Below are positions 34,798 to 42,807 of a DNA stretch of 64,000 nt, one piece after another. The position numbers and the translations under genes were made by a program. The stretch covers positions 1 through 64,000 of the forward strand of contig CAJUQO010000010.1 in the NCBI GenBank assembly GCA_910588295.1. Direction: 5' to 3'. A model generated the notes under the pieces. That model did no database searches. It saw nothing but the letters and a program-made list of their open reading frames with translations, and was not told where the DNA came from. Source of the DNA: an uncultured Lachnospiraceae bacterium. Lineage in GTDB: Bacteria; Bacillota; Clostridia; Lachnospirales; Lachnospiraceae. Position 1 is the first letter of the stretch, and each line of letters opens with the position of its first letter.

Positions 34798-35433
34798 ATG
34801 TTAGAGAAGAGACGGGAAGCGCCGATCATAGATAACTGGCTGGAGGGATATAACCTTTCCACAGAAGCCGAGGAGAAACGGGGCTATCTGGAGCAAGGAC
34901 TGGCCGAGGAGCGTTCCCCGGAAAATCTGCTGCGTCAGAAATTGTGGGAAAAACGGTATCTGGATAAGGGCGGCCGGGTCACGGGGGCGGATCAGTTTAT
35001 GGCCCAGTGGATGGAGCTGTCCTTTCAGAAAGATCAGCTGAACAGCTTTTTTGGCAGAGGACGGGCAGAGAGAAAAGTGCGCAAAATATATGAAAATCTC
35101 ATGTTCAGCGAGGGCTCCACAGAGGAGCTGCGCCATGTGCTGTATCTGGAGTATGTGAACCTGGTATCCCTGTATATCATGCTCTGCCAGAAGGATAAAA
35201 ATTATAAGAGTCTGCTTCTTGGTATCGGAACCATGAAGGAGGAGAACCTGATGGCGAAGATTGCCAGGGATGTTTACGGTATCGCCTGCGCCGTGCCGAA
35301 GATGTGCGGCCTGGAAGAGGAGTTTGAGCTGTTGAGCCGTGCGGCGAAGGACAGCTTTTTGCGGGCGTTTCCGAGGGAAAGTTACGTCTGGACAGGGACG
35401 GCCGAGGATACGGACAGGGAGCTGGGGCTCTGA
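34798..35433 (+). CDS. Uncharacterised protein (Lachnospiraceae type, possibly DUF6553)
   Basis: A 211-residue soluble, mostly helical and charged protein without a signal peptide or transmembrane segment. Recognisable patches are NLLRQKLWEKRY, ADQFMAQWMELSF and FFGRGRAERKVRKIYENLMF. The pattern reminds me of DUF6553, but I cannot confirm it. The start is the ATG after GGAGGACGAT. It is a single gene with its own weak promoter and a strong terminator, so it is not part of the sugar operon upstream. Confidence 0.7.
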   Translation: MLEKRREAPIIDNWLEGYNLSTEAEEKRGYLEQGLAEERSPENLLRQKLWEKRYLDKGGRVTGADQFMAQWMELSFQKDQLNSFFGRGRAERKVRKIYENLMFSEGSTEELRHVLYLEYVNLVSLYIMLCQKDKNYKSLLLGIGTMKEENLMAKIARDVYGIACAVPKMCGLEEEFELLSRAAKDSFLRAFPRESYVWTGTAEDTDRELGL

Positions 35434-35492
35434 TGGCAGAGGCCCGCGGGGTGATCCGGCGGTAGGGATCGGCTTCATAAATGGCAGAAAAA

Positions 35493-35554
35493 GACAGCAG
35501 AAATACTGTGCCGCTCTGTGAAAAGTGCGCCACAGTATTTTCTGTTGTTTTTTG
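35493..35554 (+). terminator. Long terminator hairpin between convergent genes
   Basis: GACAGCAGAAATACTGTG pairs with CACAGTATTTTCTGTTG and is followed by TTTTTT. It ends the uncharacterised gene on the plus strand. Confidence 0.8.
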
Positions 35555-35616
35555 GTATATGGCATGGACAGGCAGTTGTTTGCCCGGATCTTTACGTCCT
35601 GTTCCCCATGGGCATA

Positions 35617-37083
35617 TCAGTAGAGCAGCCGATACCAGTAGCCTTTCTGGCCGTACCGGAGCGGGCCTCCGTCCGAGGATTTAAAATAGGGGAAGCCGAA
35701 CATATTGGCCATGAACCGTTCTTGGTTATCATAATAACCGGGGACGGCAAAAATATAGCGTCCGTTGCTTTTCAGGCGTCCCAGAACCAGGTGGCGGTTT
35801 TTCTGGAAACTATGGAGAATGAAACGGTTCCCGGCGATGCGCCATCCGTTCTGACGCAGTGTGGGAAGATCGGAGAGCTCGACACGCACACAGTTCTGGA
35901 TTTCATCGTCGGTGAAAGGATTGATTTGAGGGTAGGTTGCCTGTATCTGCTCCCAGGGGGACGAGGAGGGGGACAGATTAGGAGCCGGTTCTGCCTGGTT
36001 TTGCTGGAAGGCCAGAGCCGCGTCGGCCGGGCTGCGCTCCGGTTCCCAGGAGCGGGCTGACCGGGGGGCGGCATGGATCGTGTCGGAGGGGGCAGTATCC
36101 GCCGGAAGGGTGTGGGCAGGGCCGTCGGCAGCGGGCTGTCCGCAGGCGGAGGCGTTGTCGGAGCTGTCGGCCGGGAATGCTTCGTTGGCAGGGGGCGTGT
36201 CGGAAACGTCAGCCGGTGCGCTTTCGCCTGGGAAGAAATTCTCGGACGCATCGCACTTGGAAATATCGGCCTGAGAGCGGTTTCCCGGCGAGGATTCCCG
36301 GGCCGGATTGCTGTCGGGTGTGGTGATGGATGGACGGGTATCGGGGACGGCCTCGCCGGAAAATTCCGCGGCCGCCGTATCCGGGAGATCTTCATTTTGT
36401 GAAGGTGAAGCGGCCGAGATATCCGCCGTATCCGTCGGCGGGACGTCTGAAATATCCGCCGTATCCGTCGGCGGGACGTCTGAAATATCCGTCGTATCCG
36501 TCGGTGAAGCGTCTGAAATATCCGCCGTATCCGTCGGCAGGGCGGCTGAAACATCTGCCGTGCTTATTTGCGGGGCATTCTGGGTATCGGTGTTATCCAC
36601 CGGAACGCCGTTTCGGAAAGCGTCTTCCTCCGGGGAGGCTGCGTCTTCCGCCCTTGCGACCGGGATATCCGTGGATACGGGTTCCTCCTGGATGTAGGGG
36701 GTCATCTGGTTGGGATCAATGACCGTGTCATTCCACATACTGCAGTAGGCGATCTGGCTGCCGTCACTTAAGATCAGGCCCTCCAGCTGTGACAGCGGCA
36801 CCCGGGAAGCGTTCAGGCTGTCGGGATCGCCCTGGTAACGCCAGTTGACCATATCCAGAACCGGCGCATGCTGGCCGAGAAGGACGCCGAAGAGCCGGCC
36901 GTCCTGATGGAAGCAGCCGTAGATGCGCAGCGGTTCCTCCAGCGCCTGGGGGGAAGTTTTCATATGTATTTCCAGGCGGCACAGCCGGTTTCGGTTTTCG
37001 ACCCGGGCGTAGCCGCAGTTGGTGGATTTCTTCCCGTTGCGGTACTCATACATATAGGAAATAAAGCGTTGATATTCAGACAT
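35617..37083 (-). CDS. Uncharacterised repeat-containing protein (possibly DUF6128 type)
   Basis: A 488-residue protein. Residues about 1-130 form a conserved basic N-terminal domain beginning SEYQRFISYMYEYRNGKK. Residues about 140-370 are a disordered Asp/Thr/Ala/Pro/Ser linker with 11-residue repeats of TDTADISDVPP. The last 110 residues form a conserved C-terminal domain (FTDDEIQNCVRVELSDLP, NRFILHSFQKNRHLVLGRL, YDNQERFMANMFGFPYFK). I recall this two-end architecture from DUF6128 proteins of Lachnospiraceae, with an unknown role. No signal peptide is seen. It is divergent from tadA. Confidence 0.75.
   Translation of the reverse strand: MSEYQRFISYMYEYRNGKKSTNCGYARVENRNRLCRLEIHMKTSPQALEEPLRIYGCFHQDGRLFGVLLGQHAPVLDMVNWRYQGDPDSLNASRVPLSQLEGLILSDGSQIAYCSMWNDTVIDPNQMTPYIQEEPVSTDIPVARAEDAASPEEDAFRNGVPVDNTDTQNAPQISTADVSAALPTDTADISDASPTDTTDISDVPPTDTADISDVPPTDTADISAASPSQNEDLPDTAAAEFSGEAVPDTRPSITTPDSNPARESSPGNRSQADISKCDASENFFPGESAPADVSDTPPANEAFPADSSDNASACGQPAADGPAHTLPADTAPSDTIHAAPRSARSWEPERSPADAALAFQQNQAEPAPNLSPSSSPWEQIQATYPQINPFTDDEIQNCVRVELSDLPTLRQNGWRIAGNRFILHSFQKNRHLVLGRLKSNGRYIFAVPGYYDNQERFMANMFGFPYFKSSDGGPLRYGQKGYWYRLLY
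36408..36560 (-). repeat. In-frame 33-bp tandem repeats in the linker of the repeat protein
   Basis: Four to five 33-nt units that encode TDTADISDVPP and variants (TDTADISDASP, TDTTDISDVPP, TDTADISAASP). Two central units are almost identical at DNA level, which suggests recent slippage or recombination. Confidence 0.9.
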
Positions 37084-37135
37084 GTATTGACTCCTGGGGA
37101 TTTTCTACTTATTATATGGCGGGAGGGGTGAGGAT

Positions 37136-37645
37136 ATGCGAAGAATTATGACGGAAGATGAGCGTTTTATGCGGGAGGCCCTGCGGCAGGCCAGAAAGGC
37201 GGAGAAGCTGGACGAGGTGCCGATCGGCTGTGTGCTGGTGAAGGAAGGAAAGATCATCGCCCGGGGATATAACCGGCGGAATACGGATAAAAATACCCTC
37301 TCCCATGCGGAGCTGAACGCGATCCGGCGGGCCAGCAGGCGGGAGGGGGACTGGCGGCTGGAGGCGTGTACGATGTACATCACCCTGGAGCCCTGCCAGA
37401 TGTGTGCCGGGGCCATTGTCCAGGCCCGGATTCCCCGGGTGGTGATCGGCAGCATGAATGCCAAGGCGGGCTGCGCCGGGTCGGTGCTGAACCTGCTGCA
37501 GATGGAACAGTTTAATCACCAAGTGGAGATTACCCGGGGCGTTTTAGAGGAGGAGTGCAGCGCCATGCTCTCGGATTTTTTCCGCCGGTTGAGAATAAAG
37601 AAGAAAAAAGAGAAGGAGGAGAGAGAAAATGACAGAGAAGCTTAA
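37136..37645 (+). CDS. tadA: tRNA-specific adenosine deaminase TadA
   Basis: A 169-residue zinc deaminase that converts A34 to inosine in tRNA-Arg(ACG). The zinc and catalytic motif is SHAELNAI (His, proton-shuttling Glu) with PCQMCAGAI (two Cys ligands). The N-terminus FMREALRQARKAEKLDEVPIG (read as FMREALRQARKA and EVPIG) is typical. The start may be the ATG at 37136 or the one at 37148; the purine-rich GGGAGGGGTGAGG upstream favours the first. The C-terminus ends in a Lys/Glu-rich tail and overlaps the ABC gene by 17 nt. Confidence 0.95.
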   Translation: MRRIMTEDERFMREALRQARKAEKLDEVPIGCVLVKEGKIIARGYNRRNTDKNTLSHAELNAIRRASRREGDWRLEACTMYITLEPCQMCAGAIVQARIPRVVIGSMNAKAGCAGSVLNLLQMEQFNHQVEITRGVLEEECSAMLSDFFRRLRIKKKKEKEERENDREA

Positions 37646-39359
37646 GAAAATGTTTGCCTATTACTGGCCCTACCGTTTTTTGTTGTACAGCGATCTGTTT
37701 TTTGCGGTGCTGGGCGCGGCGGTGACGCTGATCATCCCGCTGGTGGTGCGCTATATTACCAGCGAGGTGGTCTATTTTGAGGCGAATGAAGCTGGCCGGG
37801 CTATTTTCCGTATGGGGGTCATTCTGGTGGCGCTGGTGCTGGTGGAGTTCGGCTGTAATTTTTACATCGCCTATTTCGGCCACATCATGGGGGCCAAGAT
37901 GGAGGCGGATATGCGGGAGGATATCTTCGGGCATTACCAGAAGCTGTCCTTTGCTTTCTATGATAACCAGAAGGTGGGGCATCTTCTGTCCCGGATCACC
38001 AGCGACCTTTTTGATATCAGTGAGCTTCTGCACCACGGGCCGGAGGACGTGCTGATCTCGGTGATCCGGATTGTAGGGTCTTTTGCGATCCTGAGCCGGG
38101 TGAATCTGAAACTGACTCTGGTGGCTTTTGCTTTTGTGCCGCTGATGGCGGTCTACGCGGTTTATTACAATTTTAAGATGAAGCAGGCTTTTGCCAGGAA
38201 CCGCGCCAGGATCGCCGATATTAACAGCCAGATCGAGGACAGCCTGTCGGGGATCCGGGTGGTAAAATCCTTCGCCAACGAGGAGGAGGAGCTGAAGAAA
38301 TTTGAGCAGGGCAACAGTAATTTTGTCAATGCCAAGAAAACAAGCTATCAGTATATGGGCATGTACCATTCCGGTTTAAATGCCCTGACCACCCTGGTGA
38401 CGGTGGGGGTGCTGGTGGCCGGCGGCAGTTTTCTGGTCACGGGCCAGGTGGATGTGGCGGATCTGATCACCTTCATGCTCTATATCAATAATTTTACCGA
38501 GCCGGTGAGGAAACTGGTGGCTTCCGCAGAGACGTTCCAGAACGGCTATACGGGCTTTGAACGTTTTCTGGAGATCCTGTCCATCGCCCCCGATATCTCT
38601 GATAAGCCGGAGGCCCTGTCCGCAAAAAATCTGCGGGGGGATATCGAGTTTGATAATGTATCCTTTCATTATGAGGATAATAATGAGCGTGTGCTGAACC
38701 ACATCAACCTGAATGTGAAAGCCGGGGAGTACATGGCCCTGGTGGGCTCCTCCGGTGTGGGGAAGACCACGCTGTGCAGCCTGATCCCGCGGTTTTACGA
38801 GGTGTCGGAGGGCGTGATCCGCATCGACGGCACGGATATCCGGGATATGAAGCTGGCGGATCTGCGGAACGCCATCGGCATCGTGCAGCAGGATGTGTAC
38901 CTGTTTGCCGGGACGATCATGGAGAATATCCGTTACGGGAAACCGGGGGCCTCGGACGAGGAGGTGATCCGTGCGGCCCGGCGGGCCAACGCCCATGAAT
39001 TTATCATGGCGTTTCCCGACGGTTATGACACGGATATCGGGCAGCGGGGCGTGAAGCTCTCCGGCGGCCAGAAGCAGCGCCTGTCCATCGCCCGGGTATT
39101 TCTGAAAAATCCGCCGATTCTGATCTTTGACGAGGCCACCTCGGCCCTGGACAACGAGAGCGAGAAGGTGGTGCAGGATTCCCTGGAGGAGCTGGCCAGG
39201 GACAGGACGACCTTCGTCATCGCCCACAGGCTCACGACGATCCGCAACGCGGAGCGCATCCTGGTGCTGACGGAGGACGGCATCGCCGAGCAGGGTACCC
39301 ACGAGGAGTTGTTGGCGAAAAAGGGCGTATATGAGGGGCTGTACCATATGCATTTCTGA
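37629..39359 (+). CDS. ABC transporter, fused permease and ATPase (MsbA/LmrA-type exporter)
   Basis: A 576-residue half-transporter. Six transmembrane segments span residues about 15-310. The nucleotide-binding domain from about residue 335 has Walker A GSSGVGKTT, Q-loop IVQQDVYLFAG, signature LSGGQKQRLS, Walker B ILIFDEATSALD and the H-loop FVIAHRL. It should work as a homodimer exporting lipids, peptides or drugs; the substrate is unknown. It overlaps tadA, so it may be translationally coupled. Confidence 0.95.
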   Translation: MTEKLKKMFAYYWPYRFLLYSDLFFAVLGAAVTLIIPLVVRYITSEVVYFEANEAGRAIFRMGVILVALVLVEFGCNFYIAYFGHIMGAKMEADMREDIFGHYQKLSFAFYDNQKVGHLLSRITSDLFDISELLHHGPEDVLISVIRIVGSFAILSRVNLKLTLVAFAFVPLMAVYAVYYNFKMKQAFARNRARIADINSQIEDSLSGIRVVKSFANEEEELKKFEQGNSNFVNAKKTSYQYMGMYHSGLNALTTLVTVGVLVAGGSFLVTGQVDVADLITFMLYINNFTEPVRKLVASAETFQNGYTGFERFLEILSIAPDISDKPEALSAKNLRGDIEFDNVSFHYEDNNERVLNHINLNVKAGEYMALVGSSGVGKTTLCSLIPRFYEVSEGVIRIDGTDIRDMKLADLRNAIGIVQQDVYLFAGTIMENIRYGKPGASDEEVIRAARRANAHEFIMAFPDGYDTDIGQRGVKLSGGQKQRLSIARVFLKNPPILIFDEATSALDNESEKVVQDSLEELARDRTTFVIAHRLTTIRNAERILVLTEDGIAEQGTHEELLAKKGVYEGLYHMHF

Positions 39360-39501
39360 TAAAGCCCGTTACACAGACAGTTTCAGTTTCGGTTCCTGGA
39401 AAAACGTGTCCAGGATAAAGAGGGCTGCCTCCGCCCCAGAACATTATCGCCATGTTCCGGGCGGCAAGAAAATGGGGCAAAAGAAACTTGGTAAAACGCT
39501 A

Positions 39502-39532
39502 TTGACAGATATAATATTATATGATATATAAT
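39502..39532 (+). promoter_or_regulatory. Promoter with an overlapping palindrome in front of the padR operon
   Basis: TTGACA at 39502-39507 and TATATA at 39525-39530 (17-nt spacer; TATAAT at 39527 gives 19). A perfect 14-bp palindrome, ATATAATATTATAT, fills 39509-39522 between them. A repressor bound there would block RNA polymerase, which fits autoregulation by the PadR-family protein. Confidence 0.65.
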
Positions 39533-39589
39533 ATAAAAGAAAATGTAATATTATCAAAAACATAGTATACAAAGCAATGGAGGGACGGC

Positions 39590-39907
39590 ATGGTATTTAA
39601 TACGGGAGCTTCGCTGCTGGATGCCATTGTACTGGCGGTCATATCCAGGGAGCGGGAGGGGACATACGGTTACAGGATCACGCAGCAGGTACGTCAGGCG
39701 TTGGAGGTGTCGGAGTCCACGCTGTACCCGGTGCTCAGGAGGCTGCAGAAGGACGGTTGCCTGATGGCCTATGATATGGAATACGGCGGGAGAAACCGCA
39801 GATACTACAAGCTGACGGATCGGGGCGCGGCCCAGCTTCAAATGTATCGGGGCGAGTGGATCGGCTATTCCACAAAGATTACCAAATTGTTTGAGGGGAG
39901 AGAATGA
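39590..39907 (+). CDS. PadR-family transcriptional regulator
   Basis: A 105-residue winged-helix repressor. LLDAIVLAVISREREGTYGY, QALEVSESTLYPVLRRLQKD and GRNRRYYKLTDRG are the PadR signature segments. First gene of a four-gene operon with HAAS, DUF4097 and PspC proteins, a known Firmicutes arrangement linked to envelope stress. RBS GGAGGGACGGC. The stop overlaps the next start (ATGATG/TGA). Confidence 0.95.
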   Translation: MVFNTGASLLDAIVLAVISREREGTYGYRITQQVRQALEVSESTLYPVLRRLQKDGCLMAYDMEYGGRNRRYYKLTDRGAAQLQMYRGEWIGYSTKITKLFEGRE

Positions 39908-40599
39908 TGGACAGAGTTACATTTATGCGCGAGCTGGAGCAGCTGCTCTCCGAGTTGCCTCCGGAGGAGAGGAGCGAGGCGCTTTCATTTTTTGAAGAGT
40001 ATTTTGATACGGCCGGGCCAGAGGGGGAGGCCGAGGTGATCGAACGTCTGGGGTCGCCCCGGCAGGCGGCCAGACGGATCATCAAAGATCTGAAAGATGA
40101 CGGGGCGGACGGCGAGTACACAGAGGCCGGTTATACAGAGGCTGCCGACCAGGAACGGTATCAGAGGCCTATGGAGCGCCGGATGCCGAAGAAGTGGAAA
40201 CTTGACAGAAGGAGCACCCTGGTGCTGGTGATCATCGCCGTGGTATTCTGCTCGCCGCTTATCACCGGCATCGGCGGGGGGCTGTTGGGCCTGGGTATAG
40301 GTATTCTGACTTTTCTGTGTACCCTGGTGCTGGGTACATCCATCAGCGGGGCTGCGCTGGTCATTACCGGTGTGGGATTGGTCATCTATGGTTCCGTCAA
40401 GATGGCGGCCTATGCCGGGAGTGGGCTTCTGATCATCGGCAGTGGTTTTTTCTGCATGGCGGCCGGGATGCTGCTGTTCATTCTGTTTACCCTGGTGGCA
40501 TTCCGTTTTCTGCCGTCCCTGTGGCAGTATGTGCGCCGGTTTTTTGAGGCACTCAGCGGAATGTGGAAGCGTTTCAGGAAGAAAGGAGAGCGGGTATGA
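39904..40599 (+). CDS. HAAS/DUF1700 domain membrane protein
   Basis: A 231-residue protein. The N-terminal helical HAAS domain (residues 1-70) has FMRELEQLLSELPPEERSEA and FEEYFDTAG, with ERLGSPRQAARRI. Three to four hydrophobic segments follow between residues 100 and 210. The family usually sits between PadR regulators and DUF4097 proteins and is thought to take part in envelope sensing. ATGs at 39904 and 39907 are both possible. Confidence 0.92.
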   Translation: MMDRVTFMRELEQLLSELPPEERSEALSFFEEYFDTAGPEGEAEVIERLGSPRQAARRIIKDLKDDGADGEYTEAGYTEAADQERYQRPMERRMPKKWKLDRRSTLVLVIIAVVFCSPLITGIGGGLLGLGIGILTFLCTLVLGTSISGAALVITGVGLVIYGSVKMAAYAGSGLLIIGSGFFCMAAGMLLFILFTLVAFRFLPSLWQYVRRFFEALSGMWKRFRKKGERV

Positions 40600-41435
40600 A
40601 GATCGCCATACGGATTTTTCTTATTTTTTCCCTGCTGTTTGTGCTGGCCGGCGCGGGCTGCATGGGAGCGGGATTTGTGCTGGGCGGAAGCTTTGAGGAG
40701 GTCAGCCGCATAGGCGGGGAGATCCCCTTGAATTTCTGGAAAAACGGCGCCTTCCGCCGTATTGCCGTATTCTCCGCTGCCAGACACACGTCGGGAAAAA
40801 GCAAAAGCATAGAAGGAACGGAAGGGATCAATAAAGAAGGCGTCAGTTTTGCGGGAGCGGAAAATCTCTGCGTTGCTGTGGCAGCCGGATCCGTGGAGCT
40901 TCTTGAGGGGGAGGGAGAAGAAATTCTCGTGGAATCCTCCTCGGACGTCACGGAAGCCAAACTGGAGGACGGAACGCTGACGATCCGGGATAACTGGAAA
41001 GGCTGGTCGGGGGATGAGCCTGTCACAAAGGTGAAGATTCCCGTGGGCTATGTGTTTAAAAAGGTTACGCTGACGGGGACAGGAGGGGAGATCGTTGCCG
41101 AAGACCTGACAGCGGATGTTGTGGTAATCGAGGCGAATGCTTCCAACATTGACATGGATGGCAGACTGCAGGCCAGAGAAAAACTGGAGGTCAAAGCGAA
41201 TGCCGCCGATGTCACCATAGAGCAGGCGGCCTGGGTGCCGACGGCCATATTAAACAGCAATATGGGAGATATCGATGTGACTTTTGAGGGAATACGCAAC
41301 GACTATGACGTATCCGCCACATCTAATATGGGTGACATCATGGTGGAGGATGGGGACGGGGAATCCGGCCATAATCCCACAGGGCAGATACAGGCCAAAA
41401 GCAATCTGGGTAATATTGATATAGAGTTTGAATAA
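40596..41435 (+). CDS. DUF4097 beta-strand repeat protein with N-terminal membrane anchor
   Basis: A 279-residue protein. One transmembrane segment (residues about 5-28, ending AGAGCMGAGFVLGG) is followed by an extracellular part rich in parallel beta-helix-like strands. Repeats such as VEANASNIDMDGRL, VKANAADVTIEQA and NSNMGDIDVTFEG are typical of DUF4097/DUF2807-like domains. It overlaps the upstream stop (ATGA) and is probably an adhesin-like or stress-sensing envelope protein. Confidence 0.88.
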   Translation: MKIAIRIFLIFSLLFVLAGAGCMGAGFVLGGSFEEVSRIGGEIPLNFWKNGAFRRIAVFSAARHTSGKSKSIEGTEGINKEGVSFAGAENLCVAVAAGSVELLEGEGEEILVESSSDVTEAKLEDGTLTIRDNWKGWSGDEPVTKVKIPVGYVFKKVTLTGTGGEIVAEDLTADVVVIEANASNIDMDGRLQAREKLEVKANAADVTIEQAAWVPTAILNSNMGDIDVTFEGIRNDYDVSATSNMGDIMVEDGDGESGHNPTGQIQAKSNLGNIDIEFE

Positions 41436-41462
41436 CAGGATTGACAAAAAGGAGGTAAAATT

Positions 41463-41651
41463 ATGTACGAAGAAAAAAGACTGCGCCGTTCCAGAAACGG
41501 TATGATCTGTGGTGTATGCGGCGGTATCGCGGAATATTTCCGCATCGACCCGACCCTGGTGAGACTGGGCTGGGTGATCTTTTCCGCCATGGGCGGGTCG
41601 GGGATCCTGGCCTATGTGGTGGCTGCGATCATCATGCCCCGGGAAGATTAG
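41463..41651 (+). CDS. PspC-domain small membrane protein
   Basis: A 62-residue protein that is a single PspC domain. It has KRLRRSRNGMICGVCGGIAEY, which spans the first helix (key residues Gly-Val-Cys-Gly-Gly), then DPTLVRLGWVIF and a hydrophobic second segment ending IIMPRED. The family is tied to phage-shock/envelope-stress responses. RBS AAAAGGAGG. Last gene of the padR operon, followed by a strong terminator. Confidence 0.93.
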   Translation: MYEEKRLRRSRNGMICGVCGGIAEYFRIDPTLVRLGWVIFSAMGGSGILAYVVAAIIMPRED

Positions 41652-41668
41652 GACGGCTGCCTGCCGGT

Positions 41669-41715
41669 AAAAAGGACTGCCATGCCAGTGTTTTGAGGTA
41701 TGGCAGTCCTTTTTG
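41669..41715 (+). terminator. Terminator of the padR-pspC operon
   Basis: AAAAAGGACTGCCATGCC pairs with GGTATGGCAGTCCTTTTT around a roughly 10-nt loop. Confidence 0.93.
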
Positions 41716-41885
41716 CGGCCATGCGGACAGTATTTTTCAAAGTTACGATATCGTTCCTATGGTTATGGGTTTTCCGTGCCATATATTCGATCAGGCTGCA
41801 GGTATAAAAAGGTCGTTATCATTTTTTATATACAGAAACTCCTTCCAGAAATTTTAAAGTGGTTAAGGCCCGGAAAAGAAAATAT

Positions 41886-41915
41886 GTATAAGAATGGAAA
41901 AAACAGGCCATACTC
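41886..41915 (+). promoter_or_regulatory. Candidate sigma-G (forespore) promoter for the spore-protein gene
   Basis: GTATA at 41886-41890 and CATACTC at 41909-41915, with 18 nt between them. This matches the Bacillus sigma-G pattern GYATR / CATNMTA except for the last base. The RBS (AAGTGAGG) starts within about 10 nt of the expected transcription start. Confidence 0.55.
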
Positions 41916-41938
41916 AAAAGGAAAGTGAGGATGACTGT

Positions 41939-42136
41939 ATGAGTAAAAAAGATGAGAAACCGGATTTACACAATATGTCAAAAGAGGAGCGGATGAAATA
42001 CGAGATTGCCGAGGAGCTGGGTCTGCTGGACAGGGTGCTGGAAAACGGCTGGAAAACACTGTCGGCCAAGGAGACCGGGCGCATCGGCGGGCTTATGACC
42101 CGCAGGAAACGTCAGGAAAAGAAAACGGCGGAGTAG
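41939..42136 (+). CDS. Small acid-soluble spore protein, alpha/beta type (SspF-like)
   Basis: A 65-residue DNA-binding spore protein. MKYEIAEELGL contains the GPR protease site (Glu-Ile-Ala), and LSAKETGRIGGLMTRRKR is the second conserved helix. A charged N-terminus precedes them, as in the SspF/SASP-I subgroup of clostridia. It coats spore DNA and is degraded at germination. The start is the ATG at 41939 after AAGTGAGG. Its end overlaps the convergent SGNH-hydrolase gene by 25 nt. The gene marks the organism as a spore former. Confidence 0.85.
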   Translation: MSKKDEKPDLHNMSKEERMKYEIAEELGLLDRVLENGWKTLSAKETGRIGGLMTRRKRQEKKTAE

Positions 42137-42807
42137 GCTTTCAGCCATTCTCCGGCCACAATGTGGTTTCCCTCCCCGGTGAGGTGGATGCCGTCGGGGG
42201 TGATCAGGTGGGTTCCCTGTGCGTCCGCGGCCTGGTTTAGCGTATCCTGGAGGGGCAGGTACAGGCCGTCGTACTGCCCGGCTGTGTCCCGGAGGATTCT
42301 GTGTTCTTCGGCTAGAAGGGGAAACCAGCGCTGATGCTCCGATGGCGTGGGGAAAAGAAAGGGCTCCATGACAAACAGAGGGCCGGCATGAAAGCGTCGG
42401 ATCAGGGAAAAAATCTCATGGATGTTCGCGGCAAATCTGCCGGGGATCCAGGAGGGATCCGCCCAGGAGGCCACGGACAAATCGTTGACGCCGATGAGGA
42501 GGGAGAGGCAGCCGCCGTCTGCACCGTCGGCTTGGGAAGCATGTACCGGCGGATGCAAAAGACCTGCCAGGGAGTGTTCCTCCCGTCGCAGCAGGCGCAG
42601 GACGTCCGCTGTGGTGAAACCGTCCTGTCCCAGATTGACCAGGCGGCAGGAAGGATCCAGGGCGGCGGCGATCACCCGCACGTAGCCCTGCCCCAGGCAG
42701 CGGGGATCATCCTCCCAGAGATGGCCGCTGTCGGTGATACTGTCTCCCAGGAAAATGAATGTACGGACAGGTTCCGGAGAAATCTGTCCATACACGGCCT
42801 TTTTCAT
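42112..42807 (-). CDS. SGNH/GDSL-family hydrolase
   Basis: A 231-residue esterase-like protein. Block I is FIFLGDSITDSG with the nucleophile Ser, the oxyanion Gly is in LVNLGQDGFTT, block III is IGVNDLSVASW, and block V is DGIHLTGEGNH with the catalytic Asp and His. No signal peptide, so cytoplasmic. Substrates may be acyl or acetyl esters. The start overlaps the stop of the upstream gene by 4 nt (ATGA), so the two are cotranscribed. Confidence 0.92.
   Translation of the reverse strand: MKKAVYGQISPEPVRTFIFLGDSITDSGHLWEDDPRCLGQGYVRVIAAALDPSCRLVNLGQDGFTTADVLRLLRREEHSLAGLLHPPVHASQADGADGGCLSLLIGVNDLSVASWADPSWIPGRFAANIHEIFSLIRRFHAGPLFVMEPFLFPTPSEHQRWFPLLAEEHRILRDTAGQYDGLYLPLQDTLNQAADAQGTHLITPDGIHLTGEGNHIVAGEWLKAYSAVFFS

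Noticed and set aside
36408..36560. CRISPR-like array
   Set aside because: The repeats are directly adjacent, in frame with a protein and without unique spacers; they are protein-coding tandem repeats.
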